Source of the DNA: Pseudomonas citri
GTDB taxonomy: Bacteria > Pseudomonadota > Gammaproteobacteria > Pseudomonadales > Pseudomonadaceae
Length of the DNA stretch: 64,000 nucleotides
Assembly: GCF_025336485.1 (NCBI RefSeq)
Contig: NZ_JAODAB010000007.1
Span: 167,427-231,426, forward strand
Reading direction: 5' to 3'
Shown: positions 50,285 through 58,948 of the stretch, in pieces
Layout: every line of letters starts with the position of its first letter
Numbering within the stretch: the first letter of the stretch is position 1
Position numbers and translations under genes: made by a program
The notes under the pieces: model-generated
Database searches by the model: none
Told to the model about the DNA's origin: nothing
What the model saw: the letters and a program-made list of their open reading frames with translations, nothing else

Positions 50285-53200
50285 TTAAGCCGATGGCGCC
50301 GGCGGCATCCAATGACTGATCGACGGCTCCGGCCTTCCATCCGCACCATGAATCAACTCGTAGTTGAGCGCGTAGACGTTCCGGTCCAGGCTCACGGTGA
50401 GTTTTCCGGACGCAACGCCTTGCGTTGACACCAGGAGGTCGCCCTGCGGTGTGTAGATGTCCATGTAGTAATCGTCTGACGAGTCGCCATCGTTGGTACA
50501 GGAAAGCACGTAGACATACCCCTTGGCCTCCACATCCAAATCGAGATAAGTCGAATTTCCGCGGTCCGTCAGCGACAGTGTCGACGAGGTCTTGCCCTGG
50601 AAGTACTTGACCGGATTACCGTGGATATCGAATGCCTGCACCCTTGCGCTATCCGACTCCAGCACCATCACGACCCCATCCAGCCCAATCGCAATCGCCA
50701 CCGGCCCTGACACCAGGCCCTCCCGCAAGCCCTTGCCGGAGAGCAGGCAGGCATCGGGGGCTTCGGCATCCGCGACGGGGGTGCTCGACAGCTCGCATCG
50801 AAGCAGTTTGCTTCGCCCGGTACTGATGGCGAATACATAACCCTGTGGATGCAGGATGAGATCATCCAATGGGATACCTGCCGGGAACCGACCATAGCTC
50901 TGCCCCGTTCCAGAGCGTAGAGGCTCGCATTTCGACCCATTGTCGTAGCTCAGCGTCGCCTTGCGAAGATGAACGTACGACGGTGCGCCATAGTCGCTGC
51001 TGGTTGCAACTGGGTAGCTATCGAGGAAGAAGTTTCTCCCTGAGCCATCCGACGGACTCACCAGGTCGTAGCAGATGCCTGACTTTTCGTTGTAGCCGAC
51101 GTCGAGCGGCTGATAGGCCTGCTCCGGCGGTGGGAGAAGCGACACGTTCTGTACTGTGTACATGGCGTCGACCGACCGGGGGTTGGTCGAGAGATTCTCT
51201 GGAATGTTCAGATGGGTGGCCTGCCAGGCGTAGCCGATCGATGCGGGGCCCTGCGCCAGGGTGACACTCACCAGGCTGATGAGATCCGAGCCCGATGTCG
51301 CCGTGGCCGTCGGGGACGATGCCCCTTTGGCCCATACGTGCCGACCTCCCTCGTAGGACAGCTTCTCCACATGTTCGTAGACCGAACCCTTGGTAAGCGA
51401 AGGCAAGCTGTTCTTGATCTCCAGGCTTGGAATCACGAGGGTGCTGCCATCCGTACCCAGTGCGGGTGTCCAGTCGGTCGCCCCTCTGCCTGCAACCCAT
51501 CCGTTATCGGCGTAGAAAATCGCGGTCACCTTCAGCTTTCCTCCGCCCGGGACACCTTTGAAACTGATCGGGATGGAGTCTTTGTTCGTGCCCCCAGGCA
51601 GCGAAAACGTCTTGGAAGGTACCGTCACCTGGCTGTCGTACGTCACGGTCACCACGTAATGCGTCGCCTGCATCGGTAGGTAGTGAAATTGAGTGTCCGG
51701 CACGAGGGTGATGTCCAGATCGATCGTCCTCGTTACCGTTGAGGTATAGATCGGCGCAGCCTCGAACACCTCGAGCGTCGTCTGACCGAGCTGCGCTGCG
51801 GTGATCGCCAGGTTGACCGCTTCCAGGGCAACGTCCACGAACGGGATCGCCTCCTCCAAGGCTCCTTGCGCAATGTATTCCAGCAACATCGCCTTCAAGC
51901 CCGTTTTCCATATCAAAGGTCCGATGATATTGGCCAACTTGAGGAGGACCTCCTTGACCCCACCCGTCAACGCATAATCGAGGATTGCGGCGTCGATCGT
52001 TGCCAGGACGCCCAAGATGCCCATGTAGACCTTGTAGTCCTTCAACAGGTTGGTGACGAGCTCCGTTTTCATCACCGCTGCCCCCGCGACGAGGACGATC
52101 ATCGGGATCGCATACTCGAAGGTCGCCGTCATGAAGATGCCAAGGAGGCAAATGTGCCGGTCGGTGTGCCCGGGACCGAAGATACCGAGCCCTGCGAGAT
52201 GGATGTTCACCGCGCTGGCCGTAGGCGGCACGGGGAACGTCAGAGTCACGTCCGTGACGTCAATCGGAATACCGGCGATTTCATCGATGGGCCCGACCCG
52301 GTCGAGGTACTTCGTTGTGGCGGTGCCGTTGAACATGGCCGGGATCGAAGCTGCCGGCCATGAATCCGGCGGCGCGACCGGGGTGCCGCTGGCATCCAGG
52401 AACTCGATGTAGGCCCCCAGGTGCCTGAGCCACTGATTCTCCACCGTCACCGACATTTGGTTATCGTCGTACGTCACGCTGGCAGGATCGACCACGACGC
52501 CCATGCCGGGGGTGAGGTTTTTCAATTGCCATTGAGAGTCCTGGTCACGCCGGCGCATTGAATGGGAACCCGCCGTGCCCTGGTATTCGCTCGATACGAC
52601 ACCATCGGACACTTTCCAGAGCGCGCCGCGAAGGTATTCATCCTGCCGGGATAGCTGGATCGCCAGGGGAAGCGTGCTTGCCACAGCCAGGCTCACGCCC
52701 TGGTCGAGCTTGGACGTATGGAGCGGTTTGCTGCCGTCGTACACCTGTTTCTTGTTCCAGTCGAGCAGCGGTATCGTTATCAGCCACTCGTCACCGGCAC
52801 CGTTGATGGTGTCCGCCAGGGTGCCACTGTCATTCGCGATCGCAGCCTTGATGCAGTTTTCCTTGATATACGCAGGGATGGCGCCGCCGTTGTCGCCGCT
52901 GAGGTTAAGCAGGCTCGGGTGGTGAAAAAGCACCGCGACCGCGGCCTCCATGGCTTCGCCGTAATTTTCCACGTGATCCGGGAAGTCGCCATCCTGGGCC
53001 AGCGACTGAAAATGCTCCGACGTGACGCCGTATCTGGCGAGCTTGTAGCGAGCCGAGGCAAGTGGATCCTTGCCGCGCTTTATCATTTCTGCCCGTGCAG
53101 CCGCCCTGCCGGCCTTGGGGACGTGCAGGTACATGGAGATGGTTTTTCGAATCGATCCGTCGCCTGTCCCCGTGGACACTGTGATCAATGCCGGGCGGTT

Positions 53201-53443
53201 CGAGGGGACCGGAAGCCCTTCGATGTAATGCGTGACATGCTCCTGCGCGAGCAGGGCCAGGAAGGGCATGTCCTGGCTGGCCCTTGCAAGGGTTTGCGGC
53301 GTGTGACGTTGGAGCCGGTACTTCCTCAGATTCGCGTGCAGGAGCACATCGTCGGGGTTCTTGCAGTGCTTGAGATTGAAGTGCAGCGTCCGCGTCTCGG
53401 TCGGTCCGGGCAGTTTGGCCGATCCATCATTCCCTTGATTCAT
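50285..53443 (-). CDS. 1,052-aa protein of unknown function with a C-terminal NHL/beta-propeller-like part
   Basis: I do not recognise the family. Start at MNQGND, with GGAAAG ahead of it. Residues 1-400 are polar with no known motif. Residues 431-555 form a cluster of long hydrophobic stretches (for example FEYAIPMIVLVAGAAV and LLKLANIIGPLIW) that could insert into a membrane. Residues about 570-850 look beta-rich. From about 860 to the end there are repeated strands of the NHL/propeller kind (VAIAIGLDGVVMVLESDSA, VQAFDIHGNPVKYF and similar). There is no N-terminal signal peptide. It is the last of three same-strand genes with a lipase and a pentapeptide-repeat protein; 64 bp separate it from the latter. 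The layout of polar head, hydrophobic middle and propeller could suit a large secreted or membrane-acting protein, but that is speculation. Confidence 0.75.
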   Translation of the reverse strand: MNQGNDGSAKLPGPTETRTLHFNLKHCKNPDDVLLHANLRKYRLQRHTPQTLARASQDMPFLALLAQEHVTHYIEGLPVPSNRPALITVSTGTGDGSIRKTISMYLHVPKAGRAAARAEMIKRGKDPLASARYKLARYGVTSEHFQSLAQDGDFPDHVENYGEAMEAAVAVLFHHPSLLNLSGDNGGAIPAYIKENCIKAAIANDSGTLADTINGAGDEWLITIPLLDWNKKQVYDGSKPLHTSKLDQGVSLAVASTLPLAIQLSRQDEYLRGALWKVSDGVVSSEYQGTAGSHSMRRRDQDSQWQLKNLTPGMGVVVDPASVTYDDNQMSVTVENQWLRHLGAYIEFLDASGTPVAPPDSWPAASIPAMFNGTATTKYLDRVGPIDEIAGIPIDVTDVTLTFPVPPTASAVNIHLAGLGIFGPGHTDRHICLLGIFMTATFEYAIPMIVLVAGAAVMKTELVTNLLKDYKVYMGILGVLATIDAAILDYALTGGVKEVLLKLANIIGPLIWKTGLKAMLLEYIAQGALEEAIPFVDVALEAVNLAITAAQLGQTTLEVFEAAPIYTSTVTRTIDLDITLVPDTQFHYLPMQATHYVVTVTYDSQVTVPSKTFSLPGGTNKDSIPISFKGVPGGGKLKVTAIFYADNGWVAGRGATDWTPALGTDGSTLVIPSLEIKNSLPSLTKGSVYEHVEKLSYEGGRHVWAKGASSPTATATSGSDLISLVSVTLAQGPASIGYAWQATHLNIPENLSTNPRSVDAMYTVQNVSLLPPPEQAYQPLDVGYNEKSGICYDLVSPSDGSGRNFFLDSYPVATSSDYGAPSYVHLRKATLSYDNGSKCEPLRSGTGQSYGRFPAGIPLDDLILHPQGYVFAISTGRSKLLRCELSSTPVADAEAPDACLLSGKGLREGLVSGPVAIAIGLDGVVMVLESDSARVQAFDIHGNPVKYFQGKTSSTLSLTDRGNSTYLDLDVEAKGYVYVLSCTNDGDSSDDYYMDIYTPQGDLLVSTQGVASGKLTVSLDRNVYALNYELIHGADGRPEPSISHWMPPAPSA

Positions 53444-53507
53444 GGTTCTTTCCCTGCAGTAGATGTATTGGATGCGAATGTCCGCACAAGTCTGGCGGCG
53501 TCCCAGG

Positions 53508-55316
53508 TCAATTGTCGCCTTCGTAATTCCAGTCGTTCATGGGGGCGTCATTGGAGTGCCACATGGTGCCGGTGCAAGGCCCTGTCTGATCATTCGGACA
53601 CATCGCGCCAGTGGTGTCCGTCGGCGTCACCGTGACTTTATAGCTGATCTGCTTCGTATCCTCGCGACCGTGATGGACAGTCAGCGTACCTGTGTCCGTG
53701 CTGACAGCAGCCCCGGCAAAATTGACCCCATTGGTATTCGCGCCTGAAAAATCGACGCCCTGGAGACACGCGTTTGCGAACGAACATGCGCGTTGATCCT
53801 GCACGGTCGTCAGATCGACGTCGTTGAACTTGGCATTGATGAGGCACGCTGAGTCGAAGGTCACGCCCGCCGCATTCTTTCCTCCCAGACCCGAGAAATC
53901 GGTCGCGACAAGGTACGCACCCGTAAAGTCCACCTGCAGGATGGTCGCGCCAACCAGCGTCGCCTTGTTACCAAACAAATAGCAATACGACATCATGGCG
54001 TACGACAAGTCCGCGTTGCTGAATGAGGCATTGAGCAAGTACGCCTTGCCCAGATTACAGCGGTGCTTACCGTCTGGTGTCGAGAAGATGGCATAGTCGA
54101 ACTTGGCGTACTCCAGGTTCGCTTTCACCAGGTTGGCACCGCCGAGTTGAGCGTAGGAAAAATCCGCGTAGCGAATACTTGGAGAGTCAAAAGCGCCGAA
54201 CTGTACGCCGGTCAGAACGGCATATTGGGCGATTAGATTATCAAGTACGCCGTCAAGGATCGCGGCGCCTGGGTGGTCGGGGTCTTCCATCATGAACTGA
54301 ACACCGTCCATCTGGGCGTAGCTCCAGATGTAGAGGTCGTTATTCTCGCCATCGAACACATGCGTAAGGACTTTGTTCACACGGGCGTTCGAGAAAATAG
54401 TGCGGTTATTGACATCTCGGGTGATGCGGATGGGCTGGGTAAGATCCGAGAGGGATGCCAGGGACAGATCGGCGTTTGCCAGATCAGCACCTTCAAAGTT
54501 GCAATTGTCGAGCACCGCCCCGGCGAAGTCGCACCCTTTCAGGCTGGCGTTGCTGAAATCGGCGCCCTTGAGCGACGCGTTGCAAAAGCTCGCACCATCC
54601 AATTTGCAACCGCTGAAATTACTGCCATCGAGCACCGCTTCCGGAAAATTCGCGGTGCCCGAGAACGTGACATGACTCAAATTGCTGTTCGTCACCCGAG
54701 TCTCGGAGAAATCCGCATTGTCCAGAAAGAGATAGCCGAAGTCGGTCCCGTCGTAAGACTGTTTGTTCAGGTCCCACGCCGCAGGGAGTAGCTGTTTCGT
54801 AGTAACGGGCGCCGACAGGTTGGCAAACTCCACCGCCTTTTCCACATCGGTCCAGACGACCGTGTTATCCAGAATGTCGATATAGAATACGGATACAACC
54901 GACTTGCCTTGGACGAGTTCCATCCAGATGGTGTTGTTTGACGGCGGGATACCGTACTTGGTACCGCTTGACAACGCGAGCGTCGCAGGCGTGTCTGGAT
55001 AGGTGAGCGCGACATAGAAATCGCCTTTGGCTCCGCCTGGAATTGAACTGCCAAAGTCCAACCATGCCCCGTCGCTCACCGATTGAACCTGTAGCCAGTT
55101 ATGGGCGCCTAGACTGACGCTGTCGGGGGTGAAACTATCCCCCAGGTAGAAAGCGAACAAGGTCGCGTCGTCCAGGTTGCCGTTGTCCGAAAGCTTGCAT
55201 GCCAGCGAGTCACCCTGGCGGTACGCGAACCATGTACTGGTGCTTAAACCATTATTGATGACTACAGTCAGGTAGTAGCAGCCGATATAAGTCTTTACAA
55301 CAGCTGGGTTGGTCAT
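53508..55316 (-). CDS. Pentapeptide-repeat protein with an uncharacterised N-terminal domain
   Basis: 602 aa from MTNPAV, chosen because GAGGAA precedes it; the ATG 18 bp upstream has no binding site. Residues 1-175 form a beta-rich domain that I do not recognise (motifs GCYYLTVVINNG, WMELVQGKSVVSVFYIDIL). Two blocks of pentapeptide repeats follow, about 199-295 (ADFSE, SNFSG, ASFCN, ADFSN, CDFAG, CNFEG, ADLAN) and about 370-545 (ADFSY, ANLVK, ASFSN, ADLSY, VDFSG). Such repeats fold as a right-handed quadrilateral beta-helix. About 75 residues separate the blocks, and a 60-residue tail with three Cys closes the protein. Some pentapeptide proteins shield DNA gyrase, but nothing here points to that function. 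The 241-bp gap upstream (55335-55575) is AT-richer and holds only a TATATT (55356-55351) that might be a -10. Confidence 0.85.
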   Translation of the reverse strand: MTNPAVVKTYIGCYYLTVVINNGLSTSTWFAYRQGDSLACKLSDNGNLDDATLFAFYLGDSFTPDSVSLGAHNWLQVQSVSDGAWLDFGSSIPGGAKGDFYVALTYPDTPATLALSSGTKYGIPPSNNTIWMELVQGKSVVSVFYIDILDNTVVWTDVEKAVEFANLSAPVTTKQLLPAAWDLNKQSYDGTDFGYLFLDNADFSETRVTNSNLSHVTFSGTANFPEAVLDGSNFSGCKLDGASFCNASLKGADFSNASLKGCDFAGAVLDNCNFEGADLANADLSLASLSDLTQPIRITRDVNNRTIFSNARVNKVLTHVFDGENNDLYIWSYAQMDGVQFMMEDPDHPGAAILDGVLDNLIAQYAVLTGVQFGAFDSPSIRYADFSYAQLGGANLVKANLEYAKFDYAIFSTPDGKHRCNLGKAYLLNASFSNADLSYAMMSYCYLFGNKATLVGATILQVDFTGAYLVATDFSGLGGKNAAGVTFDSACLINAKFNDVDLTTVQDQRACSFANACLQGVDFSGANTNGVNFAGAAVSTDTGTLTVHHGREDTKQISYKVTVTPTDTTGAMCPNDQTGPCTGTMWHSNDAPMNDWNYEGDN

Positions 55317-55575
55317 CTCGGTTTCCTCGTCCATTTGTCAATCTCAGCAAAATATATAAAGCCGAGCCAGCACCGCAGTCAGACATCCTTACCTACAAAC
55401 AGCCAATTAATAGCGCAAAGAAAAGCGAGCGCTACGACACCTGACAGACATGGACTCGCCAGGCGCATCGCGCCTATTGCAAAAAAAGATTGCGGGCAAG
55501 AAAGTTGCAGTTACGCAGCCCCTAACACCCGCAACTGCAACTAGAACTCAGACACAGAACAACAAGACTATCGCA

Positions 55576-56568
55576 CTAGCTGCCAAACGGTGGCATGGGT
55601 ATATCGCCAAGCTGCAATCCCAGCTGCGTTATGTATTCGTAGATATGCTGATAGCCGGATTGAGCCTCATAGCTTGCACAGTTGGATTGAGGCTTCCCGC
55701 AGAGCCGCAGCTCCATTTGCGCATTGCCCATGCCCCACTGCGTGTAGTTCAGATTGCTATTCACAATCGTATCCATCTTGGAACAAATCATTCCCTTCGT
55801 TTTCTCATCGATCACATTATCCGGCTCATAGAGTGTCAAGGAATAATCGAGAGAGGTCGCACACCAGGCCATCGGAACAACGTCCAGCGTGTTGTATACG
55901 CGCAGCGCATTACCGGCCATCTGCTTATTGAAGTAGCTGGCAAAGAAACCATCGCCAGCCGTGGGTGCAGCGAATGTCTCGCAATAAAAATTAAAGCTCG
56001 GAAATTTGTCTTTTAGATAAAGCGCGACTACCGACATGAGCGCACCGCCAAGACTATGACCGACCAATCGAATCGTCGACCCACTTTGCCGCGTTCCCAG
56101 AAAATCGCACAGCGTGCCCTGGAAACCAATCTTGGAGGGCTCATCCAATATTGCCTTTACACCATCTTTCGTCCCCTGCGATATGCTCACCGGTGCCGGA
56201 CAACTATTGATAAGTTTCTGCAAAGGTATCATTGGAGAGATATCAAGATCGTCCACTTGATCTTTTAAAGAATCCTTGAGCGTCCCACTCGTCACCACGA
56301 CGATATCGTTCTCGTTTTTCCCTCCGATCAGCACCACCGTGATGTGAGCCGCGTATTCGCCATCCATAACCAGCGCCGGGCCCCAAGCGACGCCATAGCC
56401 ACCGCCCACCTTGGAACCATTAAGACGCGAAAGAATGTTGTCTTTGACCTGACTCGGCTTGGGGTTCGGGATATTTTTCCAAGATTGCGAATACAACGCC
56501 GCATTATTGACTACGTAAGCGTGTGTAAGATTGATCTGTCTTTGCTGAAGTGAGTCTAGCGAAGTCAT
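55576..56568 (-). CDS. Class-3 (fungal-type) lipase family protein
   Basis: 330 aa. The ATG at 56568 is preceded by AAGGAG. The nucleophile elbow GHSLGGA places the catalytic Ser at S172. D229 (VYNTLDVVPMAW) and H308 (GYQHIYEY) fit the rest of the triad, in the usual spacing for the Lipase_3 family. There is no signal peptide, so it is cytoplasmic or leaves the cell by a route that needs none. First gene of the three-gene minus-strand block with the pentapeptide-repeat and 1,052-aa proteins. It could act on acyl esters or lactones, including lipopeptides, but no substrate can be read from the sequence. The 238-bp gap upstream (56569-56806) contains only the inverted repeat at 56731-56755. Confidence 0.88.
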   Translation of the reverse strand: MTSLDSLQQRQINLTHAYVVNNAALYSQSWKNIPNPKPSQVKDNILSRLNGSKVGGGYGVAWGPALVMDGEYAAHITVVLIGGKNENDIVVVTSGTLKDSLKDQVDDLDISPMIPLQKLINSCPAPVSISQGTKDGVKAILDEPSKIGFQGTLCDFLGTRQSGSTIRLVGHSLGGALMSVVALYLKDKFPSFNFYCETFAAPTAGDGFFASYFNKQMAGNALRVYNTLDVVPMAWCATSLDYSLTLYEPDNVIDEKTKGMICSKMDTIVNSNLNYTQWGMGNAQMELRLCGKPQSNCASYEAQSGYQHIYEYITQLGLQLGDIPMPPFGS

Positions 56569-56730
56569 GACTGCTCCTTGTCTCGAAGATAGATAACTTC
56601 CAAGAGGATCAACGAAAACTCACGGCAGCCGTCGATCCTTCGGGGCCAGCAAGACCGAGTGTAGTCGCAGTTTCTGGAAGCGCGAGACGCCTACCGATGC
56701 CAAGAAGAGCCTGCTCGCAACGTCACCGAT

Positions 56731-56755
56731 TCAGCCGGCCGATTATACCGGCTGA
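56731..56755 (-). terminator. Inverted repeat downstream of the Asp hydroxylase-family gene
   Basis: TCAGCCGG and CCGGCTGA make a perfect 8-bp stem with a 9-nt loop, 52 bp past the stop of the hydroxylase-family gene and before the lipase gene. No U-run follows on the minus strand, so it is only a candidate terminator. Confidence 0.4.
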
Positions 56756-56806
56756 CACGCCCTATTCTTTGCGAACAGACTCGCTCCCCATCACATCAGG
56801 CCGACC

Positions 56807-57418
56807 TCACGCCGCCATGTGTTTCTCGCGATAGAACTCAAGATAAAGCACAGTACGATGCGCCCGGGAGGCGTTGACGGCGAAGTGGTCGAGGGAGCCG
56901 TCGAAAATCACCAGGTTGCCGTTGGTGCTCTGGTTGAAATTGCCGTTGACGTTGAGGTAGGCATAGTTCTGGGTGGTCGGTGCATCGATGGTCAGTTGCA
57001 TGTGCAACAGGCCTTCTTCCCAGGTGCCGGTATGGGAGTGGGTGCCGAGGAATACGTTGGGTTCCATGCGCAGCAAGGCGCAGAGTTTGATGCCCGGGAT
57101 TTTGCTCAATAGGTCGATGGTCCCGGGCATGGCGGCGCGGGCGTAGGGGATCGGGGTGTCATAGGCGACCAGGCCGTACTGGGTCCACTCCGGCATGACG
57201 TCCATGTCGTCACCCCAGCCCCATAGCCAACCGTACTCGCCGCCGGCTTCCATGTGCGCGGTCACTTCATCGACGATCTCGGTGATCGACTTGCCCACGC
57301 GGTTGATGGTCAGGGTCGGCGCGTCGAGGGCCAGGAACTCCTCGCGGATCACTTCCCAGTTGTCGGCCAGGTTCTGGAGGTGCGGAAAACGGCTGGAATC
57401 ATAAAACGACGGGCGCAT
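56807..57418 (-). CDS. Aspartyl/asparaginyl beta-hydroxylase family dioxygenase
   Basis: 203 aa. The ATG at 57418 follows AAGGAG. Family landmarks are GTHSHTG (H127, H129), LLHMQL (H139) and LDHFAVN (H178), followed by RAHRTVLYLEF (R185, H187). H139 and H178 correspond to the two iron ligands of the AspH family, which uses 2-oxoglutarate without a carboxylate ligand. In P. syringae an AspH enzyme beside SyrP can hydroxylate free Asp. Here the gene sits inside the cluster with its own regulatory box at 57541-57560. It may hydroxylate a second residue of the nonapeptide, such as a basic or Asn side chain, or supply 3-OH-Asp. The substrate is open. Confidence 0.85.
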   Translation of the reverse strand: MRPSFYDSSRFPHLQNLADNWEVIREEFLALDAPTLTINRVGKSITEIVDEVTAHMEAGGEYGWLWGWGDDMDVMPEWTQYGLVAYDTPIPYARAAMPGTIDLLSKIPGIKLCALLRMEPNVFLGTHSHTGTWEEGLLHMQLTIDAPTTQNYAYLNVNGNFNQSTNGNLVIFDGSLDHFAVNASRAHRTVLYLEFYREKHMAA

Positions 57419-57540
57419 AGGTGCTCCTTTTGTTGAGGGTTGTCGATTCCGATGGCGATGCGAAGGCAGTCCTCCCGGTCCGCGGCACGGGCACGGCAGA
57501 AGCGCCTGCAAAAGGTTGACCCACTGGCGCCTGGCCTGTC

Positions 57541-57560
57541 TGTCACGGGAATCCGGTACA
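57541..57560 (-). promoter_or_regulatory. syr-syp-like box for the hydroxylase-family gene
   Basis: On the minus strand it reads TGTACCGGATTCCCGTGACA, one base off TGTC-N12-GACA. The next bases on that strand (GACAGGCCAGGCG) resemble those after the box at 290-309. It lies in the 159-bp gap between the MFS gene and the hydroxylase-family gene, 122 bp before the ATG of the latter, so that gene probably has its own promoter. Confidence 0.6.
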
Positions 57561-57577
57561 GGCGGCCGGCCAGGCGT

Positions 57578-58948
57578 TTACAGGGGTTCGACCTGCGGAC
57601 TGTCGGCCATCCGTGCGACAGTCATTTGCGGTGTTGTCCCGTCCAGCCGACGCATCGGCCCGTAGAGCAAGACGCCCAACGGCAGGAGGGCAAACAGCCC
57701 TCCGGCCACGACGAACAGCATCCCCACCCCACGCCCCGGGCCGACGCCCAGCCAGCGCCCGATCGAGTCGGCGTACAGGCCACCGGGCATCAGCGCCGGC
57801 TGGAACCAATGATCGACCAGGAAGCCACCGACAATGACAGCAAGGCTGGTGGTGGCGATGGTCAACATGCTGATCAGCGCGAACACGCTGGCACGACTGC
57901 CGCCAGGGATCTTGCGCATCCACAACGCGTTCACACTGGCATCGGCGACGCTTGCCATGGTGATCGCGACAAAGGCCAACGCGCAGTAAGCGACAGCCTG
58001 CGACACCAGGCCCAGGGCGACGACGCAGGCGGCCAGCAACAGATCGGCTACCGCGACCAACGCCATCAACCGTCGCGGGTTGCCCATGGAAATCAACAGC
58101 CCGGCACCCGCCAGGCCGCCCAATGCGGCCCAGGTGTAGGCCATGCCCAAGGTCTGGCTGCCCAGGGTCGACAACAGCAATGGCGTCATCATCAGCGTGG
58201 CCAGCGACAACAGCGCGGTGCGCATCATGGTGTAGACCAACAGTCCGGCCATCAGGCGCTCGGCGACAAAAAACTTCAGCGCGGCGGCGACATTGCCCAA
58301 GGCACCGCCGAACACCGTGCCCTTGGCCGCCGCGTCAGGATGAGCCGACGCTCCACGCACATGGGAAAACGCCTTGATCACCAGCAGCGTGCCGGAACAG
58401 AACGTCACCAGGTCCACCGCCAGGATCGTCACCAGCCCGGCCTTCGCCATGATCGCCCCCGCCATCAGCGGCGCCACCAGGGCCGAAGCGTTCTTGCTGA
58501 TACTGACCAGCCCCGAGGCACGGGTGAACTTGTCCGGCTCGACAATCGTGCTGACAGCGGCCTGGTAGGCCGGCTTGCGGAAGGCACTGACGATCGACGC
58601 AAGGCAATTGAAGATATAGAGATGCAACGGTTCCAGGCGCTCGAACCAGAGCAGCGCCATGACACCCAGCAGCAGTATCGCCAGGCTCACATCGCAACAG
58701 ACGATGATGACCCGATGACTGATCCGGTCCGCCAGGCCTCCGGCCAGCGGCAGGAACAGCACCGCCGGCAACGTGGCCGCCAGCACCACATTGGCGAAGG
58801 CCACCGCCGAACCGGTGTGGGTGTACACCCAGACGCCCAGGGCGAACTCCATCAGCGCCGTGCCGATGACCGCCAGGGACTCGCCACACCAGAGGAAGTA
58901 GAAACCTCGCCCCAGGTCAAAGCCCCTGCGTCGACTCTCCAGGCTCAT
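57578..58948 (-). CDS. MFS transporter
   Basis: 456 aa with about 12 hydrophobic segments. The loop after the second helix contains GGLADRISHR, close to the MFS signature G-x3-D-R-x-G-R-R/K. The general look is that of the enterobactin-exporter/MFS_3 type. The ATG overlaps the stop of the cupin-like gene in an ATGA, so the two are translationally coupled. Within a lipopeptide cluster it is a candidate for secondary efflux or self-protection, in addition to the ABC exporter at 42977-44674. The substrate is unknown. Confidence 0.88.
   Translation of the reverse strand: MSLESRRRGFDLGRGFYFLWCGESLAVIGTALMEFALGVWVYTHTGSAVAFANVVLAATLPAVLFLPLAGGLADRISHRVIIVCCDVSLAILLLGVMALLWFERLEPLHLYIFNCLASIVSAFRKPAYQAAVSTIVEPDKFTRASGLVSISKNASALVAPLMAGAIMAKAGLVTILAVDLVTFCSGTLLVIKAFSHVRGASAHPDAAAKGTVFGGALGNVAAALKFFVAERLMAGLLVYTMMRTALLSLATLMMTPLLLSTLGSQTLGMAYTWAALGGLAGAGLLISMGNPRRLMALVAVADLLLAACVVALGLVSQAVAYCALAFVAITMASVADASVNALWMRKIPGGSRASVFALISMLTIATTSLAVIVGGFLVDHWFQPALMPGGLYADSIGRWLGVGPGRGVGMLFVVAGGLFALLPLGVLLYGPMRRLDGTTPQMTVARMADSPQVEPL

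Noticed and set aside
55363..55382. A seventh regulatory box ahead of the pentapeptide-repeat gene
   Set aside because: Only the TGTC half and an inner TGCGGTGC fit. The distal half does not match, and the -10-like TATATT is at a different distance.
55450..56016. 188-codon plus-strand frame across the lipase gene
   Set aside because: It lies antisense to the lipase, whose GHSLGGA motif and binding site are clear. The plus frame has no motif or binding site.
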